Shown in pieces: positions 5,469 through 6,086 of a stretch of 6,086 nt of DNA. This stretch comes from Desulfobulbaceae bacterium (GTDB lineage: Bacteria; Desulfobacterota; Desulfobulbia; Desulfobulbales; Desulfocapsaceae): the NCBI GenBank assembly GCA_027067035.1, contig JAMOMO010000429.1, positions 1 through 6,086 on the forward strand, written 5' to 3'. Below the pieces are notes generated by a model. The model did no database searches and was not told where the DNA came from. It worked only from the letters and a program-made list of their open reading frames with translations. How positions within the stretch are numbered: the stretch's first letter is position 1; each line of letters begins with the position of its first letter. The translations under genes were made by a program, and so were the position numbers.

Positions 5469-5504
5469 GCATTGCTTTCGGGAAAATCTTCTCTAAAGTA
5501 ATGC
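5469..5504 (+). repeat. Long imperfect hairpin just after the YkgJ-type gene
   Basis: GCATTGCTTT (5469-5478) pairs with AAAGTAATGC (5495-5504) over 10 bp with one G-U pair. After a single C/T mismatch, GGGAA (5480-5484) pairs with TTCTC (5489-5493) with one G-U pair, closing an AATC tetraloop. It begins 9 bases after the stop codon, so it may protect or define the 3' end of that mRNA. No T run follows on either strand, so it is not a standard intrinsic terminator. It ends 6 bases before the proposed -35 box of rpsB. Confidence 0.6.
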
Positions 5505-5510
5505 TAAAAC

Positions 5511-5539
5511 TTGCGTGCTACAATTGGGTATGGTATAAA
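5511..5539 (+). promoter_or_regulatory. Sigma70-type promoter for rpsB
   Basis: TTGCGT (5511-5516) and TATAAA (5534-5539) are separated by exactly 17 nt, close to the TTGACA/TATAAT consensus. The region just upstream (5491-5510) is A-rich and could serve as a modest UP element. The predicted start of transcription is near 5545-5547, giving a leader of about 140 nt. It is the best promoter-like sequence I found in the window, and it fits the separate transcription of rpsB after the upstream terminator. Confidence 0.75.
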
Positions 5540-5545
5540 AATAGG

Positions 5546-5687
5546 TTTTGTAAAGCTTAACAGCAGTCGTTTTTTTCACATGGGGTGAAAAAAATACAAT
5601 TCGCACATCTCACCGTATTCCGGTGTCACTGTAACTCAGTTGCAATGATGAAGGAGGGATGGACGTTTAACCGGATAGGAGAATAAT
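5546..5687 (+). promoter_or_regulatory. Structured 5' leader of rpsB
   Basis: Between the proposed transcription start and the rpsB ATG lie about 140 untranslated bases with several potential hairpins. The first is TTTTTTTCAC (5570-5579) with GTGAAAAAAA (5585-5594), a perfect 10-bp stem with loop ATGGG. The second is CACCG (5611-5615) with CGGTG (5621-5625), loop TATTC. A third, weak one is ACTG/CAGT (5628-5640). A near-consensus AAGGAGGG (5651-5658) lies 29 nt before the ATG, and the functional AGGAG (5677-5681) lies 6 nt before it. In E. coli, S2 represses rpsB-tsf through the rpsB leader; comparable control here is inference. Confidence 0.55.
5570..5594 (+). repeat. Perfect 10-bp T7CAC/GTGA7 inverted repeat in the rpsB leader
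   Basis: Arms 5570-5579 and 5585-5594 are exact reverse complements around ATGGG. The left arm carries the T run and the right arm the A run, which is the reverse of what a + strand terminator needs. On the - strand the run after the hairpin would likewise lie within the stem, so it is read here as a leader structure rather than a terminator. Confidence 0.6.
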
Positions 5688-6086
5688 ATGGGAAAAGTTA
5701 CAGTAAAAGAAATGCTTAAGGCCGGCCTTCATTTTGGCCATCAGACCCGTCGCTGGAATCCAAAGATGAAACCCTATATCTATGGACCGCGTAACGGCAT
5801 TTATATTATCAATCTGGATAAGAGTAAAAAACTCTTTGATATAGCAAGTGAATTTGTTACCAATGAGATTGCAAAGGGGGGAAATCTTCTCTTTGTGGGA
5901 ACCAAACGTCAGGCCCGTACCATCATCAAGGAAGAGGCTGTACGTTGTGGTATGCCATATGTTGATCATCGCTGGCTTGGTGGAATGCTCACCAACTTCC
6001 AGACCATCAAGAACTCCATTGAACGGCTCAAATCCATTGAATCCATGCAGGAAGACGGCTCCATTAACCGCTTTCCCAAAAAAGAG
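5688..6086 (+). CDS. rpsB: 30S ribosomal protein S2, N-terminal part (3' end outside window)
   Basis: An open frame from ATG 5688 to the window edge encodes the first 133 residues of S2, a small-subunit protein that joins late in assembly and is needed for S1 binding and mRNA recruitment. The hallmarks are HFGHQTRRWNPKMKPYIYGPRNGIYIINLDK (15-45), FVGTKRQA (69-76) and DHRWLGGMLTNFQTI (93-107). No stop occurs before the edge, so about half of the protein is missing only because the window ends. AGGAG (5677-5681) is 6 nt before the ATG. In most bacteria tsf follows. Here the gene sits downstream of the alpha operon under its own promoter. Confidence 0.98.
   Translation, partial: MGKVTVKEMLKAGLHFGHQTRRWNPKMKPYIYGPRNGIYIINLDKSKKLFDIASEFVTNEIAKGGNLLFVGTKRQARTIIKEEAVRCGMPYVDHRWLGGMLTNFQTIKNSIERLKSIESMQEDGSINRFPKKE

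Noticed and set aside
5667..5969. 100-residue - strand frame opposite the rpsB start
   Set aside because: Antisense to a highly conserved S2 N terminus, and there is no promoter or ribosome site for it.
1..6086. Mobile elements, CRISPR, phage or defence genes
   Set aside because: Every substantial stretch is explained by core genes or short regulatory gaps; there are no transposase motifs, no spaced repeats and no compositional break obvious by eye.

Overview
This window is the promoter-distal part of a bacterial ribosomal protein supercluster (the end of the spc operon plus the whole alpha operon), followed by one accessory gene and the start of a separate rpsB transcription unit. All genes lie on the + strand. 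The order is secY (3' end), map, infA, rpmJ, rpsM, rpsK, rpsD, rpoA, rplQ, a strong intrinsic terminator, a YkgJ-type cysteine-cluster gene, then a promoter and leader followed by rpsB (5' end, cut by the window edge). Base composition looks moderate (mid-40s % GC by eye). Gene content, protein style and the long YkgJ-type protein suggest a sulfate-reducer-type Desulfobacterota, most like Desulfobulbales. That placement is inferred from remembered protein resemblance, not from a search.

Positions 1-4578 form a tightly spaced set of housekeeping genes. SecY is the core of the protein-export channel. Map removes the initiator methionine from new proteins. IF-1 acts in translation initiation. 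L36, S13, S11, S4 and L17 are ribosomal proteins, and RpoA is the RNA polymerase alpha subunit. Gaps are 7 to 81 bases. adk, which lies between secY and map in many bacteria, is absent here. L36 and S4 both keep complete zinc-ligand sets. rpsM starts with TTG and rpsD with GTG; the other complete genes start with ATG.

Three intergenic gaps (rpmJ-rpsM, rpsD-rpoA, rpoA-rplQ) each hold a perfect inverted repeat ending 18 to 24 bases before the next start codon. The one before rpsM is followed by eight T residues and resembles a weak terminator or attenuator at the usual head of the alpha operon. These are the main non-coding signals inside the cluster.

A 12-bp hairpin followed by a T tract at 4608-4644 ends the ribosomal transcription unit. 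The next gene (4692-5459) encodes a soluble cysteine-rich protein of the YkgJ/CxxCxxCC type with no firm function. Just after it are a long imperfect hairpin (5469-5504), a well-spaced sigma70-type promoter (5511-5539) and a structured leader of about 140 nt leading into rpsB.

No stretch over 300 bases lacks a gene; the longest gap is 228 bases before rpsB, and it holds the regulatory elements above. I see no mobile element, CRISPR array, tRNA or rRNA. The coding content is ordinary core machinery. I found no convincing new multi-gene system. The points worth following up are the intergenic RNA structures, the rpsB leader and the YkgJ-type gene.
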